From an uncultured Pirellulaceae bacterium (GTDB taxonomy: Bacteria; Planctomycetota; Planctomycetia; Pirellulales; Pirellulaceae), in contig CALHPU010000024.1 of assembly GCA_938036435.1 (NCBI GenBank), forward strand, positions 1 to 64,000: a stretch of DNA of 64,000 nucleotides, read 5' to 3'. Below the pieces are notes generated by a model. It was not told the origin of the DNA. It made no database searches and saw only the letters and a program-made list of their open reading frames with translations. Shown here piece after piece: positions 48,401 to 57,544 of the stretch; the stretch's first letter is position 1; every line of letters begins with the position of its first letter. A program made the position numbers and the translations under genes.

Positions 48401-49295
48401 TTGTGTGGTCTTGATTGAGGACAACGATCTGTTCGATGTTGAATTCATCAAAAAGCATGCCAAGAAACTGGTCGATTGCCGAGATCACCAATTTTTAATT
48501 GATCATGAGACCAAGACTCCGTTTCCCGGAATGAAAACCGCGACGCAGCGGAAACAAAGTGGAGAAGACGTTGGCGTAACTACGATTTACACCGGGATTA
48601 TTCCTATCGTCTACAAAGCACAGAGAGCGCTGTTATGGAGTCTGATTGAGAGTATCGGATTGGCGTTTGTGATGATCACGGTGGTGATGATGTTGCTCTT
48701 GCGAGATTGGAACCGACCGTTTGGTAAAGGCAACCGATTAAACGTGCGCGGTGGATTGCTGGCGATGATTCCTAACGTGTTTCCGGTAGTGGTCGTCTTT
48801 GGCGCGATGGCCTATCGTGGCATTAAGGTTGACATCGGATCGATGATGACGGCCAGCGTTGCGATGGGAGTTGCGGTAGATGACACCATTCACTTCCTCA
48901 ATTGGTACCGCGGTGCTCTGGCCAAAGGGCTCGATCGAATTGCCGCGATTCGTTTGGCGTACACGCGGGTGGCGACCGCGATGACACAGACCACTTTGAT
49001 CGCGGGACTGGGGTTGTCCGCATTTGCGATGAGTACCTTCACGCCGACACAACGTTTTGGAACGTTGATGTTGTTCTTGTTGGCGGCGGCGCTGATCGGT
49101 GACTTGATTGTGCTGCCGGCGATTCTTGCCAGCCCTTTTGGAAAGTACTTCAGTAAGATTCCTCAGGTGAACGATGGGGCCAAGCAAGACAATGTCGATG
49201 GCCGTTCTAGTTCTGATGCCCAAGATCGTGAAGAGGAACTTCGGTTGCGATTGATCGGAGACGGTTCCGCTGAGAGCGATTCGAAGCTCGGTTGA
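45420..49295 (+). CDS. MMPL/RND-superfamily transport protein
   Basis: A 1291-residue inner-membrane protein of the RND superfamily, MMPL-like (patched/hopanoid-exporter type). Two halves each begin with one hydrophobic helix (about 12-32 and 610-635), followed by a large periplasmic domain and a block of five helices (about 415-575 and 1070-1240). The family signature GVAVDDTIHFLNWYR is in the second block; the first block has the related SLIYVLGLSAAVHIVNYY. An unusual Lys/Glu/Ala-rich insert near 680-740 lies in the second periplasmic loop. Such proteins export lipids or hydrophobic compounds using the proton gradient; substrate unknown. ATG 45420 has no Shine-Dalgarno. Monocistronic. Confidence 0.92.
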   Translation: MVKPLYSKKIPVFGTVAMLILCIVCFLLPFAGRGAKLSINSMVNNVADWLPQHYQETKELEEFKKYFYGGGQFVVVSGPWCREGNGTYARFKRKIYEESLDYQKELEEQGRDEEIRAHEVGDKLGLMFAGTWHEDWGEQSEKWLQGRDRQWYFINRKGELYRWDGRNTIKDGVEFWFERSRNGKNKATGKYIDTFGRLPDDKNNIDNEFYADPQKLCCRPFKSVISGPDVFEQMAGSDGSLRITDMAEDDRSTFEAKVEAHNRLSGALFGPTPAPEFNWTFDSLLQHVSDRDRELLESSPVYQNRFNEFLKQKIDEQFSGSRRKLLNAVSEKQLSMWYELFYQLEVNPPARQTCLVITLNEPVMKEFARAVGRPLMGKPRGRILELAIGESGIAPANLHLGGPPCDNVAIDEEGTITLKNLIGLSAIIGITLAYLSFRNVRITIMLFFTGGVSAMASLAYVWFGGMNMDAILMSMPSLIYVLGLSAAVHIVNYYRDACHEHGHKLAVERAIGHSWFPCLLAAFTTALGLGSLMTSKLAPIWKFGCFSAIATMATVIILFSYLPAALVVFKPGYTKQSKKQRETGGNDITEMVTRFWNRIGDVVIRNYTVFALAGIAVIAAGAWGITKIQTQVHLLKMFDPSAKVLADYRWLEKNLGELVPAEIVVSIEKSDQQEVYLETLQQRQRLAFEAERQKEKEAADGGRAADKTPAIASSEDPIADGANDAVEADEPPPLIMTPAQKRKYALRLSMLERIELSSRVREFLQLYFGDSGLGIVGSGMSTDVFVPLSQFSTTDELARRLTSAQLYKRRPEMLEQQYLAVADDGKVIPDQQVHGRELWRINVLLAALSDVDYGRFINDMKSVIEPIDSAYRYRKEIFEKIQNAEPDQPLRESNILVLGGKPEFTEEDRDIRAKIKANVPHGELVDQTLIFSDTLRKLFNDRGINKKSKSLDGYLWIDPQRYSLSNPELTDKERLKLQKFFEPESWKSRVASSDCVVLIEDNDLFDVEFIKKHAKKLVDCRDHQFLIDHETKTPFPGMKTATQRKQSGEDVGVTTIYTGIIPIVYKAQRALLWSLIESIGLAFVMITVVMMLLLRDWNRPFGKGNRLNVRGGLLAMIPNVFPVVVVFGAMAYRGIKVDIGSMMTASVAMGVAVDDTIHFLNWYRGALAKGLDRIAAIRLAYTRVATAMTQTTLIAGLGLSAFAMSTFTPTQRFGTLMLFLLAAALIGDLIVLPAILASPFGKYFSKIPQVNDGAKQDNVDGRSSSDAQDREEELRLRLIGDGSAESDSKLG

Positions 49296-49589
49296 GACGC
49301 CACATCTTTTTCGACGTCTGCTGCTTGGCTTGTCCCCTACCCTTTCAAAACCACCTAGATGCAGCATCTTGCGCAGCCGGAACATTTGGCGGGCTTGTGA
49401 CGACGGTGAGGGAGTGGTTTACCTCCAAGGCACCTGTTTTGTGGTGACTGTTGAGAATTCCACGGCAAATGTGGCTCTCCACCATTTGCAAAAAGTGACA
49501 ATTGTGAATAGTCTTTCAGACATTGTGAATTGGCAATGGTATTGCGTCGATGTTTGGACTGCAATGTTTTAGCCAATGGGTATTTCCCA
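49296..49589. other. Intergenic before TPR gene
   Basis: No gene seen; short ATTGTGAAT words recur at about 49500-49530. The promoter of the TPR gene should be here. Confidence 0.35.
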
Positions 49590-51092
49590 ATGTCTGATTT
49601 CGACCTATCCGATCGACCGATGAAAAGATTAATGACTTATTCTTCTGCCGCTGCTCACGCTGTTCGCCCTTTACGACTTGCTCTCTGGGCTGGCTTGATA
49701 TTCGCCGTCCTACTTTCTGCCAACGTTGTTTTGGCTCAAGAGATTGGCGATCGTGTATGCGTGACGGGTAATTTCAAAACACGCATCTACCGGAAAGAAG
49801 TTGATCGTGTCGTCGAGGGATCGATTTACACCGTGATCGCGAAAAAAGGGAAGTGGTGTTCTCTCGAAGGCGTCAACGGTTGGCTACCGCTGGAGTATGT
49901 GATGAATCTAGACGACGCCGAAAAACATTTCTCCAAGCGCGTTGAGACTGACGAACGTGACTTCGCAGCGCTGGCTCATCGGGGGATGATACGCTATGAG
50001 AAAGAAGAGCTGGTTGAGGCATTTAAGGATTTGAATCAGTCTCTTTCGGTCAACAAAAAAAATGCGCTAACTTGGAACAATCGAGGCATCGTCTATAAGG
50101 CTCAGGGGAAATACGACAAAGCGTTTGAGGATATTCGCTATGCTGTGAAACTTGCTCCTAAATACGCACACGCTTACTTTAATCTGGGCGTCGTTCACTA
50201 CGCGGTGAACAATTACGCTGCTGCCGTCAAGGCCTTTGATGAAGCAATCAAACTGGACAAGGAAGATCCGTGGTATTTCGTCAGCCGCGGAAGCGCGAAG
50301 TACGGTTCGGGTGATTTTGATGGCGCAATGGAAGACTACAACAAATCAATTGAGTTGAATAAGCGTATTTCCGATTCGTACGTTGGGCGAAGCAATATTT
50401 TCTTGGCCAACAACGATTATGAGAAGGCCTTCGAGGAAGCTGACAAAGCGGTCGATATCCAGCCCAAGAATGCTGTTTCTCTCAACCAGCGCGGTTGGGT
50501 TTTGTACAAGCAGAAAAAATTTGACGAAGCGATGTTTGATCTAAATCAAGCGATCACTTACGCTCCTCGACTTCCGTTGGCGTACAACAATCGAGCGGTT
50601 TGCTACGTTGAACTGGGAGAATATGACAAAGCGATTGCGGACTACAACAAGTCATTGGAGCTTTCCGGAGAGTCTGCGCTGGTGTTTGCCAACCGTGGAG
50701 TTGCTTACGAGGGGCAAGGCGATTATTCAAAAGCGCGAAAGGATTTGATGCGCGCTCAAAAGATGGCTGGCGATATTCCTGATGTGGCAAACACCGTCGC
50801 ATGGTTCTTGGCGACTTGTCCCGACGAAGACTATCGCAGCGGAAAGAAAGCTGTTGAGATGAGTGAGAAGGTTTGCAAAGAATCTCAATGGGAGGACGCC
50901 GGATTTATCGATACGCTGGCCGCTGCCTATGCAGAGCAAGGCCAATACGAGAAAGCGGTTGAGACTCAGGAGAAGGCAATCAAGTTGGCAGAGGGCGATA
51001 ATTTGGAGGCCTACAAACAGCGACTAGCGCTGTACAAAGAGGGCAAGCCTTACTTCAGCAATGCTGGTAAATCAGCCGAGTCCGACCGGTAA
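49590..51092 (+). CDS. Exported SH3-like/TPR protein
   Basis: A 500-residue secreted or periplasmic protein. A signal peptide (ALWAGLIFAVLLSANVVLAQ) is followed by an SH3-like domain (about 45-110: DRVCVTGNFKTRIYRKEVD, then GKWCSLEGVNGWLPLEYV) and at least eight TPR units (about 120-430: WNNRGIVYKAQGKYDKAFEDI, in part, and repeats of that type), with a conserved C-terminal TVAWFLATCP and IDTLAAAYAEQGQYEKAV. TPRs bind proteins. The start is ATG 49590 or ATG 49620; both leave the signal peptide intact and neither has a clear ribosome binding site. It is convergent with mnmE. Function unknown. Confidence 0.87.
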   Translation: MSDFDLSDRPMKRLMTYSSAAAHAVRPLRLALWAGLIFAVLLSANVVLAQEIGDRVCVTGNFKTRIYRKEVDRVVEGSIYTVIAKKGKWCSLEGVNGWLPLEYVMNLDDAEKHFSKRVETDERDFAALAHRGMIRYEKEELVEAFKDLNQSLSVNKKNALTWNNRGIVYKAQGKYDKAFEDIRYAVKLAPKYAHAYFNLGVVHYAVNNYAAAVKAFDEAIKLDKEDPWYFVSRGSAKYGSGDFDGAMEDYNKSIELNKRISDSYVGRSNIFLANNDYEKAFEEADKAVDIQPKNAVSLNQRGWVLYKQKKFDEAMFDLNQAITYAPRLPLAYNNRAVCYVELGEYDKAIADYNKSLELSGESALVFANRGVAYEGQGDYSKARKDLMRAQKMAGDIPDVANTVAWFLATCPDEDYRSGKKAVEMSEKVCKESQWEDAGFIDTLAAAYAEQGQYEKAVETQEKAIKLAEGDNLEAYKQRLALYKEGKPYFSNAGKSAESDR

Positions 51093-51131
51093 GGGGCGCT
51101 GAGGGTTTTACTGGGGCGTTGGTTGTCAGGT

Positions 51132-52592
51132 TTATTTTCCAATGCAAAACCGGCCAAAGACCAAATCGAGAATGTCGTCGGTGTACACCGTGCCGACAAT
51201 CTGGCCTAGTTCGTCTAGTGCCTGCCTGATTTCGGCGGCAATGATTTCATCACCAATTTGATTTTGGCTGGCGTGGAGCGCATCGGCGACCGCTGCTTCA
51301 GCGCGATTCAGACTTTCGCGCGTTCGCAATAGCGTAGATCCGACGACAGAACTTTCACCCGTTGATCGCTCGGTTGCGAAATTCGTAATTTCGAACTTCA
51401 ACCGATCAAGCCCCGCACCAGTGTTGCTGCAAACAGGGATCGGACGATGAGTACTCACGTGATCTAAGTTTCTCAAAGGGGCCGTCCAGTGGCCAATCGA
51501 TTCAGGCAAGTCTGATTTTGTCGTGACCACCAAAACAGCCAGTTTGTTTGCTGTTAGCCATGCCATTTTTTGATCAAGCAGTTGCTTTTCTTGTGCCGCG
51601 GGTTCTTCCGGCGCGATACAAAGTAGGACCAGATCTGCATTGGCCATCGATTGTTCCTGAAGCAGCAATGCAGCGGCCATAATCTCGGACGCACACTCTT
51701 CTCGAGAGGGTTCAGTTGACTGTAATTCTTCGATGCCGGCGGTGTCAGAGAGTTCAATATCAATCCCCGCGATCTTCACTTGTGCGGAGACGCGGTCGGT
51801 GGTGGTTCCAGGAATGCTCGTGACGATTGACGTTTGTTCACCGACAAGGGCATTCATCAAACTACTTTTGCCCGCGTTGGCTAATCCCGCAAGAGAGACT
51901 TTAAGCGTCGAATCCGAGGTGCCGCGGCTATTGATCTGACCGGTGACGGTTCGAATTTGCTTCAAGGCCAATTGGAGCTGAATGATGATCTGATCGTTGG
52001 AGATGAATTCGATATCTTCTTCAACAAAGTCCAAACCGGCCTCTAGTTCCGCTAAAACGCTGATCAACTGTCGACGAGTTTCTGCCAGTGGGCCTGCGAG
52101 TCCTCCGGAGAGCTGCTCGAGCGCCGTGTCAAGTTTCTGACGGGAATCGGAATCGATGACAGCCAGAACGGCTTCGGCTTGCGTCAGATCCATGCGTCCC
52201 GAAAGAAACGCTCGCAGAGTAAATTCGCCGGGAAGCGCCATGCGAGCTCCCTCATGGCTGATTCGAGTCAAGGCAAGCGACAGCAGCGCCGGTGAACCGA
52301 AGGTGTGAAATTCAGCGCTGCTTTGTCGGGTGTAGCTGCGCTCGGTAGGCCAGAACAACATCGTGCCGGGTAGCTGTGCCGTTGACGGTTCGTCAGCATG
52401 TAGGTTCAACACGCCTGCCAAACGTGTTGGTGTTGTCAGTGACCCAAGGTCTAACCCGTTGTCGTCTGGCGAAAAACAGGCAGTTAGGATCTGCGCAACG
52501 TTAGGCCCACTGATACGAATCACGCCACGCGCAGCGTTTCCTCTGGCCGAAGCAATGGCGGCGATCGTATCGTCGGTGGTCAGATAATCCAA
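51132..52592 (-). CDS. mnmE: tRNA modification GTPase MnmE (TrmE)
   Basis: A 486-residue GTPase which with MnmG installs the 5-carboxymethylaminomethyl group on wobble uridine 34 of tRNAs. Order: N-terminal formyl-THF-binding domain (1-120, DTIAAIASARGNAARGVIRISG), helical domain, inserted G domain with P-loop GLANAGKSS 236-244, GTTTD 262-266 and DTAG 283-286, and the C-terminal CIGK whose Cys is conserved. The usual HGHGG near residue 97 reads HTFGS. The start is TTG 52592 because no ATG or GTG lies before the conserved region. mnmG is not in the window. The acetyltransferase gene lies directly upstream, 25 bp away. Confidence 0.96.
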   Translation of the reverse strand: MDYLTTDDTIAAIASARGNAARGVIRISGPNVAQILTACFSPDDNGLDLGSLTTPTRLAGVLNLHADEPSTAQLPGTMLFWPTERSYTRQSSAEFHTFGSPALLSLALTRISHEGARMALPGEFTLRAFLSGRMDLTQAEAVLAVIDSDSRQKLDTALEQLSGGLAGPLAETRRQLISVLAELEAGLDFVEEDIEFISNDQIIIQLQLALKQIRTVTGQINSRGTSDSTLKVSLAGLANAGKSSLMNALVGEQTSIVTSIPGTTTDRVSAQVKIAGIDIELSDTAGIEELQSTEPSREECASEIMAAALLLQEQSMANADLVLLCIAPEEPAAQEKQLLDQKMAWLTANKLAVLVVTTKSDLPESIGHWTAPLRNLDHVSTHRPIPVCSNTGAGLDRLKFEITNFATERSTGESSVVGSTLLRTRESLNRAEAAVADALHASQNQIGDEIIAAEIRQALDELGQIVGTVYTDDILDLVFGRFCIGK

Positions 52593-52617
52593 AAACTTGT
52601 CTCAGTGGATGCGAGTT

Positions 52618-53211
52618 TCAGTAAGAGATCTCAACCGATTTAAACACCGTTTTGAGGACGCGAAATCCAAGCCGTTTATAAAGGCGAAAAGCGCCTGTGT
52701 TGTGTGAGGTAACCTCCAAAGTGACGAATCGAACACCCGCTTCTTGAAATCCTTTGAGGCAGTGGTAGACCAACAAGGTTCCCAAGCCTTTTCCGCGGTG
52801 CGTTTGGGAGATGCCGATGTTCTGTATGGTGCCAACATCGGTTTGTGATCGAATTCCTTGTACCGTTCCGCAGTTCTCATATCTTTTGGGTTTCTGAATT
52901 GTCGGATGGTCGGGATCTGCCGTGTTTTCGTTTGCACTGTGTCGAATCAACCAAGTCGCTTCTGGAATAAAGCCTTGCCGACAAGAGATCTCTCTCATCA
53001 ACCGGCGGCATCCATCTTCTTCTCCAAGACAGGGAAACACGCTCGCATCCAGTTCGTTGCGGAAACTCTCGAACTTCACTTCTGCATGATCATTTAGGAG
53101 GCGCTCATCCCATGGTATGAATGAGTATCCGACGGGTATGTCCTGCACTGCAAACAAGCCCTCGCGCAGGTCGTATTGCATTCGATAGCGGTGGAAATAG
53201 GTAACCGGCAT
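52618..53211 (-). CDS. GNAT-family N-acetyltransferase
   Basis: A 197-residue acetyltransferase. The acetyl-CoA loop is THRGKGLGTLLV (the R/QxxGxG/A motif) near residue 135, followed by the family's VTLEVTSHNTGAFRLYKRLGFRV. The N-terminal MPVTYFHRYRM is, from memory, common to a planctomycete subgroup, so ATG 53211 is taken as start; the frame is open to 53370 with other possible starts. It lies just upstream of mnmE on the same strand and may be cotranscribed. The acceptor substrate is unknown. Confidence 0.85.
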   Translation of the reverse strand: MPVTYFHRYRMQYDLREGLFAVQDIPVGYSFIPWDERLLNDHAEVKFESFRNELDASVFPCLGEEDGCRRLMREISCRQGFIPEATWLIRHSANENTADPDHPTIQKPKRYENCGTVQGIRSQTDVGTIQNIGISQTHRGKGLGTLLVYHCLKGFQEAGVRFVTLEVTSHNTGAFRLYKRLGFRVLKTVFKSVEISY

Positions 53212-53405
53212 AATGAATTTAACAGTGGTTCGACCATCAAATTTCAGATGTGTCTTCGCATCTATCTGGATGACTAAAGTATGGTCAGTTATGCCGTGAT
53301 GTTCAAGATATAGCATCCCAACCGACTTCCTAAGTAATGCGATTTCCCTTAAATTGATGTCGTAAACCACCCCAATCCAATCAGTAATTTTCGGACGTCC
53401 ATTTT

Positions 53406-55544
53406 ATGGAAATCAATATTTACCAAAACTGTCCCTGCCACACGGATAAGAAAATCAAGTTTTGCTGTGGGAAGTCGGTCGTTGCCGACTTGGATAGTGT
53501 GCTGGCCAAACATGCCGCTGGCCAGACATCGACCGCACTTGGTTTACTGGAGCGTGCGATCAAAAAATCGGGCCCGAAAGATTGTTTGATCACAATTCAG
53601 TCAAAGCTGCTGATGGAGTCTGGGGACCTAGAAAAAGCCAAAGAGGTGAACGAGCAGTTTGTTGCCAAGAATCCGGAACATTCGACCGGCCATCTGCATC
53701 GAATGATGATTTTTTCAGCCGAGCAGGACGTAGACCGCGCCGTTGAATCGCTTCAGGATCTTATGGACTCGATTACCGGGAATTCGATTCCGGTAAGTCT
53801 CGCCCCACCCATTCGAGTCGTCGGTGTTCAGCTGTTAAGTCAGAGTAATTTTCTCGCCGCGCGGGCTCATCTAAAGTTGTCGGCGATGCTTCGGCCGGAT
53901 CAGGAGACCAGCCGGTTGATCGAGCTTTCCTATCGCGAGACAGGCAACGTTGTTCAGAAGACTGACCTTTTGTTGGATACTCCTCCGGAGGGTGCTGCGT
54001 GGGAAAAGAAAGTTACCAACGTGTTGCGAGCGATCAAGCGCGGGCAGTTTCGCAAGGCGCTGCGAATGCTGCGTAAGGCCAATGCCGATTTCCCGGGAGT
54101 ACATTCGATCGAGCGCGGTATTGCAATGCTTAACGTCGTTCTCAACCGAACGACTGATGCCTGTGAGCAGCTTTCCGAGGTCGCAGAAAACGAATCCTTT
54201 GCGGCGTGGCAACGTGTCGAAGCTCAGTGCCTGAAGAACCTGTTGAGTGAAGATCAGGAATCGAAACTTGACGTGAATCGATACACTTTCGAGGTCGATG
54301 ATTTTGCGAAACTGACGGAAATCGCGTCCTCATGCAAGCAGTTGGAGCCGATGCCAAGTGTGCTAGAACACGACCCATTTGGCGAAGGTCCGGCCCCGCG
54401 TGCGGGTTACTTGATTTTGGACAAAGACAAAATTTCCGAAGACAGCCAAGGGTTAGAAGAACTCGAGTTGGCCGATGTTCCGATGGTGCGCGGAGAGTTG
54501 CTGATTTACGGAAAGCAGACTGATCGGCTGGCAAGGATAGAATTTGTCAAACCGGAAGACGTGGTTTGCCAACAGAGTCTTCAGATTGTCCGCCAGATCT
54601 TTGCTGACGTCATCGACGGCGAGCCTGAAGTCAAATGCATTGACGCGGTTATGCAATTGGATCACGAGACGAATTTTGATTGGCGTTTGCCAGTGACTGT
54701 ACCGCGGGAGACCGTGGAGCGATTGGTGAAGGACCAGTTCCGCAAGACGCTTACAGAGAAATTGGTAGGACTCAAAACGCCGATGCTTGGCGGGCTTTCT
54801 CTTTCTGAGGCCGCGGGCAAACCCGAGATGACCACTGCAGTTCAAGCGTTCGTTTTGTTTTTGCAGCAGATGAATGGCGGCGAGCGCTTTCCTGCTGGGC
54901 TAATTGATGAATTGGTGAAAGAACTTTCGATAAAAGAACTGCCACCGGTGGTTCTTGACGGGGTAACGCTTGATGATGTTTCGCCGGCGATTCATGCTTC
55001 GATTGATATCGAGAAGCTCACCGACGATCAGCTGGTTGGGCTACATCATTATTCGTTCCGAATCGGCAATCTTGCGGTCGTCGCAAAAACGAATCCAGAA
55101 CTTCTCAATCGTCCGTCGACTCATCAGGTGATTTCCAAGCGTGTATTGTTGACGACTCAGGCGCAAATGGAGCCCGATAGCGAGAAGGGGCTTGAATTGT
55201 TGGCACAGATGCGTGCTGATGCTAAACGCGATGGCGAGCCTCTGGGCCATTTGCTGGTTGATGAATTTGAGTACCGCCTGTCTCGCAATTTGGTTGGCAA
55301 AAAAATGAAAGATCTGGTCCGCGCCATCGAAGCACGCCACATCGAAGAGCCCGGAGTTGAGTCTCGTTTGACGATGGTGCTTGAGCGGTATGGGTTGCTG
55401 GATCCAGCAATGCTCTCTGGTGGGCCAGAAGGTGGTGCTTCGTCGCCCTTGGACAGTGTGCCTACATCTGCTTGGCAGGCCAAGCCGACTGCTTCTGCGG
55501 TGACCGGTGATGATGGAGAAAATAAACTCTGGCTGCCCGAGTAG
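53406..55544 (+). CDS. SEC-C motif / TPR-like protein of unknown function
   Basis: A 712-residue soluble protein. Residues 9-21 form a SEC-C zinc motif (CPC...CC, as in the SecA C-terminus). Residues 30-280 are helical pairs of TPR type (HAAGQTSTALGLLERAIKK and similar). The C-terminal half has no recognised family. No signal peptide. The PSP1 gene begins 12 bp downstream on the same strand, and RicT-type proteins act in complexes, so a functional link is possible. The ATG at 53406 has no strong ribosome binding site. It is divergent from the acetyltransferase. Confidence 0.8.
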   Translation: MEINIYQNCPCHTDKKIKFCCGKSVVADLDSVLAKHAAGQTSTALGLLERAIKKSGPKDCLITIQSKLLMESGDLEKAKEVNEQFVAKNPEHSTGHLHRMMIFSAEQDVDRAVESLQDLMDSITGNSIPVSLAPPIRVVGVQLLSQSNFLAARAHLKLSAMLRPDQETSRLIELSYRETGNVVQKTDLLLDTPPEGAAWEKKVTNVLRAIKRGQFRKALRMLRKANADFPGVHSIERGIAMLNVVLNRTTDACEQLSEVAENESFAAWQRVEAQCLKNLLSEDQESKLDVNRYTFEVDDFAKLTEIASSCKQLEPMPSVLEHDPFGEGPAPRAGYLILDKDKISEDSQGLEELELADVPMVRGELLIYGKQTDRLARIEFVKPEDVVCQQSLQIVRQIFADVIDGEPEVKCIDAVMQLDHETNFDWRLPVTVPRETVERLVKDQFRKTLTEKLVGLKTPMLGGLSLSEAAGKPEMTTAVQAFVLFLQQMNGGERFPAGLIDELVKELSIKELPPVVLDGVTLDDVSPAIHASIDIEKLTDDQLVGLHHYSFRIGNLAVVAKTNPELLNRPSTHQVISKRVLLTTQAQMEPDSEKGLELLAQMRADAKRDGEPLGHLLVDEFEYRLSRNLVGKKMKDLVRAIEARHIEEPGVESRLTMVLERYGLLDPAMLSGGPEGGASSPLDSVPTSAWQAKPTASAVTGDDGENKLWLPE

Positions 55545-55555
55545 GAGTTGCTCAA

Positions 55556-56692
55556 GTGGGAAAATATATCGTTCGGTACGGCACGATGCGCAGCCTCGGG
55601 GTGATGTCCGCGCGCAGCGATAATTACCGTAGGGGAATGGAAGTCGTCATCCGCAGCGAACGAGGTGTCGAAGTAGGTCAAGTGTTGTGCGAATCGACAG
55701 AAGACGAACTTTCTCACCTTGATCAACCACCCACAGGAACAATTGTTCGCGCTGTCGGTGATGACGACGCCGTAGCCATTGACGCCATAGAATCGACAAG
55801 GCTTAAAGAAATTTCGGCCTGCCAGAAACACGTCGAGACATTGGGACTCGACATGAAGTTGATCGAGGTGGAACGATTGCTTGGCGGGCAGCGAATGGTG
55901 GTTTACTTTGTGTCCGAAGATCGAATTGATTTTCGTGAACTCGTTAAATTGCTGGCTGCAGAATTCCAAACTCGAATTGAAATGAAGCAGGTCGGCGTTC
56001 GGGATGAAGCAAAAATTCTGGCCGATTACGGTGACTGTGGAAAACCCGTTTGTTGCAACAACCACTTGGTAAAGATGCCGCCGGTGTCAATGAGGATGGC
56101 GAAGCTACAGAAGGCATCGTTGGACCCGACGAAAATTTCCGGCCGATGCGGTCGATTGAAATGTTGCTTGCGATACGAGTTCGATACTTACGAGGAAATT
56201 AAAAAGCAGCTGCCACCGATCGGTTCGATGGTGGTGACGCGTGAAGGCAAGGGGAAAGTGCTCAGCCATCAAATTCTAGCCGAACAATTGCTGATTGAGA
56301 CCGAAAGCCATCGGCGGATGCTGATCGAAGCCAGTGAAGTCATCACCGTGATCAAAAAAAATCCCAAGAAATCTGATCCAGAGGCCCGTGATGGTGTAAC
56401 TGAAAGCAAGGGCAAACAAGGGGGGGCTGAGGCTGCGAAAACCAAGAAGCCGGGCTCAACGAGGAGAAAGCAACAACGGAGCGATTCAAGTGCCAAGTCA
56501 AGTACCAAATCTAGGGCTGAGCCGAATCGTAAGCGTCCTCCACGTGGAAGTCGGACGCTAGAGGGTGTACAGGCTAACGAGAGCGAAAGTGCAGAAGTTA
56601 GTGAAAGTAAGAAATCTGAAGTGTCGAACTCAGAAAAACCAAAACGTGCGCGAAAACGCCGTCGCTCAAAACGACGCCCCAAGGGGGAATAA
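55556..56692 (+). CDS. PSP1 domain protein (RicT/YaaT-like)
   Basis: A 378-residue protein. Residues 1-265 are the PSP1/RicT region with the Cys motifs DCGKPVCCNNHL and GRCGRLKCCLRYE; in Bacillus subtilis RicT such Cys bind a 4Fe-4S cluster in the RicAFT complex that assists RNase Y in mRNA maturation. The role here is inferred. The C-terminal 110 residues are a low-complexity Lys/Arg/Ser-rich tail ending KRARKRRRSKRRPK, likely RNA-binding. The start is GTG 55556 with AGGAG ten bases upstream. It overlaps no gene but follows the SEC-C protein by 11 bp, so the two form an operon. RicA and RicF are not seen. Confidence 0.9.
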   Translation: MGKYIVRYGTMRSLGVMSARSDNYRRGMEVVIRSERGVEVGQVLCESTEDELSHLDQPPTGTIVRAVGDDDAVAIDAIESTRLKEISACQKHVETLGLDMKLIEVERLLGGQRMVVYFVSEDRIDFRELVKLLAAEFQTRIEMKQVGVRDEAKILADYGDCGKPVCCNNHLVKMPPVSMRMAKLQKASLDPTKISGRCGRLKCCLRYEFDTYEEIKKQLPPIGSMVVTREGKGKVLSHQILAEQLLIETESHRRMLIEASEVITVIKKNPKKSDPEARDGVTESKGKQGGAEAAKTKKPGSTRRKQQRSDSSAKSSTKSRAEPNRKRPPRGSRTLEGVQANESESAEVSESKKSEVSNSEKPKRARKRRRSKRRPKGE

Positions 56693-57011
56693 GAGAAATA
56701 AACGGTGGCTGGTTCAAGTCCTTGCTGCGCTTGAACTGCCGGTTTGGCTGGAACGCGCGATTGTAGCGGATTGCGTTATTTCTGAGCCTGAATTACCCGA
56801 ATAGCGGTCAAATCTAAGGCAGCTACTGCGATAGCGGAAAGGTTTTTCTATCGGTTGATTGTGAAGACATTAGCTGAGCCCCGACGATATCAGATGCATA
56901 GCAAGCGAGAAGTCTAGATAAGCGCGTTTTTTATTTGGTTCCCGTTTCCACGCTGTGGACCTTTGAGTAGAATGAGTCAGTCACGTTCAACATCTCACAT
57001 TGGTAGTTCTT
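56693..57011. other. Intergenic
   Basis: No gene. A GGTTCAAGTCC word near 56712 resembles a tRNA T-arm, but no acceptor or anticodon stems surround it. Confidence 0.4.
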
Positions 57012-57449
57012 ATGCCCGAAGTTAACTTCCTTCTGCTCGAGGCGATCGCACAAGACAATCGCTATCCGATGGACGCCTATCAATTTGTTCGTGAGGCGGT
57101 GGCTTACGCCGATGATAACGAAGAATTGGGAGAGTACACCTACCAGCTTTCTCCGTCGGACGACTCAAGAACGGCATCGCAGGAACGTCACCTGACAGGT
57201 CAGCAATTGTGTGAGGCGATTCGGTTGTACGCGATTAACCAGTTTGGCTACATGGCGAGAGTTGTCCTGAAGAACTGGGGAATCACCGAGACATCTGCAT
57301 TCGGCGATATCGTTTACAACATGATCGATGTAGGCATTATGAAAAAGTCGCCGCTGGACCATCGCAATCATTTTGACGGCGTGTATTCATTTGATGTATT
57401 GGATGTGGGGTTCGAAATCTGCAACACGGCTGCCGCCAAAAGAGTCTGA
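57012..57449 (+). CDS. Minf_1886-like Planctomycetes/Verrucomicrobia protein
   Basis: A 145-residue soluble protein I recognise as like the Minf_1886 family, restricted to Planctomycetes and Verrucomicrobia and of unknown function. Features are YPMDAYQFVREAV, HLTGQQLCEAIRLYAINQFGYMA and VLKNWGI...FGDIVYNMIDVG. The start is ATG 57012; TTG 57000 is an alternative. The stop codon lies in the first of three 15-bp tandem repeats (57437-57481). It is convergent with the phosphofructokinase gene. No other functional evidence. Confidence 0.85.
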   Translation: MPEVNFLLLEAIAQDNRYPMDAYQFVREAVAYADDNEELGEYTYQLSPSDDSRTASQERHLTGQQLCEAIRLYAINQFGYMARVVLKNWGITETSAFGDIVYNMIDVGIMKKSPLDHRNHFDGVYSFDVLDVGFEICNTAAAKRV

Positions 57450-57481
57450 TACAAAAGAGTCTGATCCAAAAGAGTCTGATA
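57437..57481 (+). repeat. Three 15-bp tandem repeats over the stop codon
   Basis: Units 57437-57451, 57452-57466 and 57467-57481 read CAAAAGAGTCTGATA, with one base differing in the middle unit. The stop codon TGA of the preceding gene is in unit 1; units 2 and 3 repeat it in the same frame. Confidence 0.85.
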
Positions 57482-57544
57482 TGACTCGTTTGACTTGGTT
57501 GTAGAACGATCTCCTAGGATATCTTCACACGGAAGTCTCAGCTT

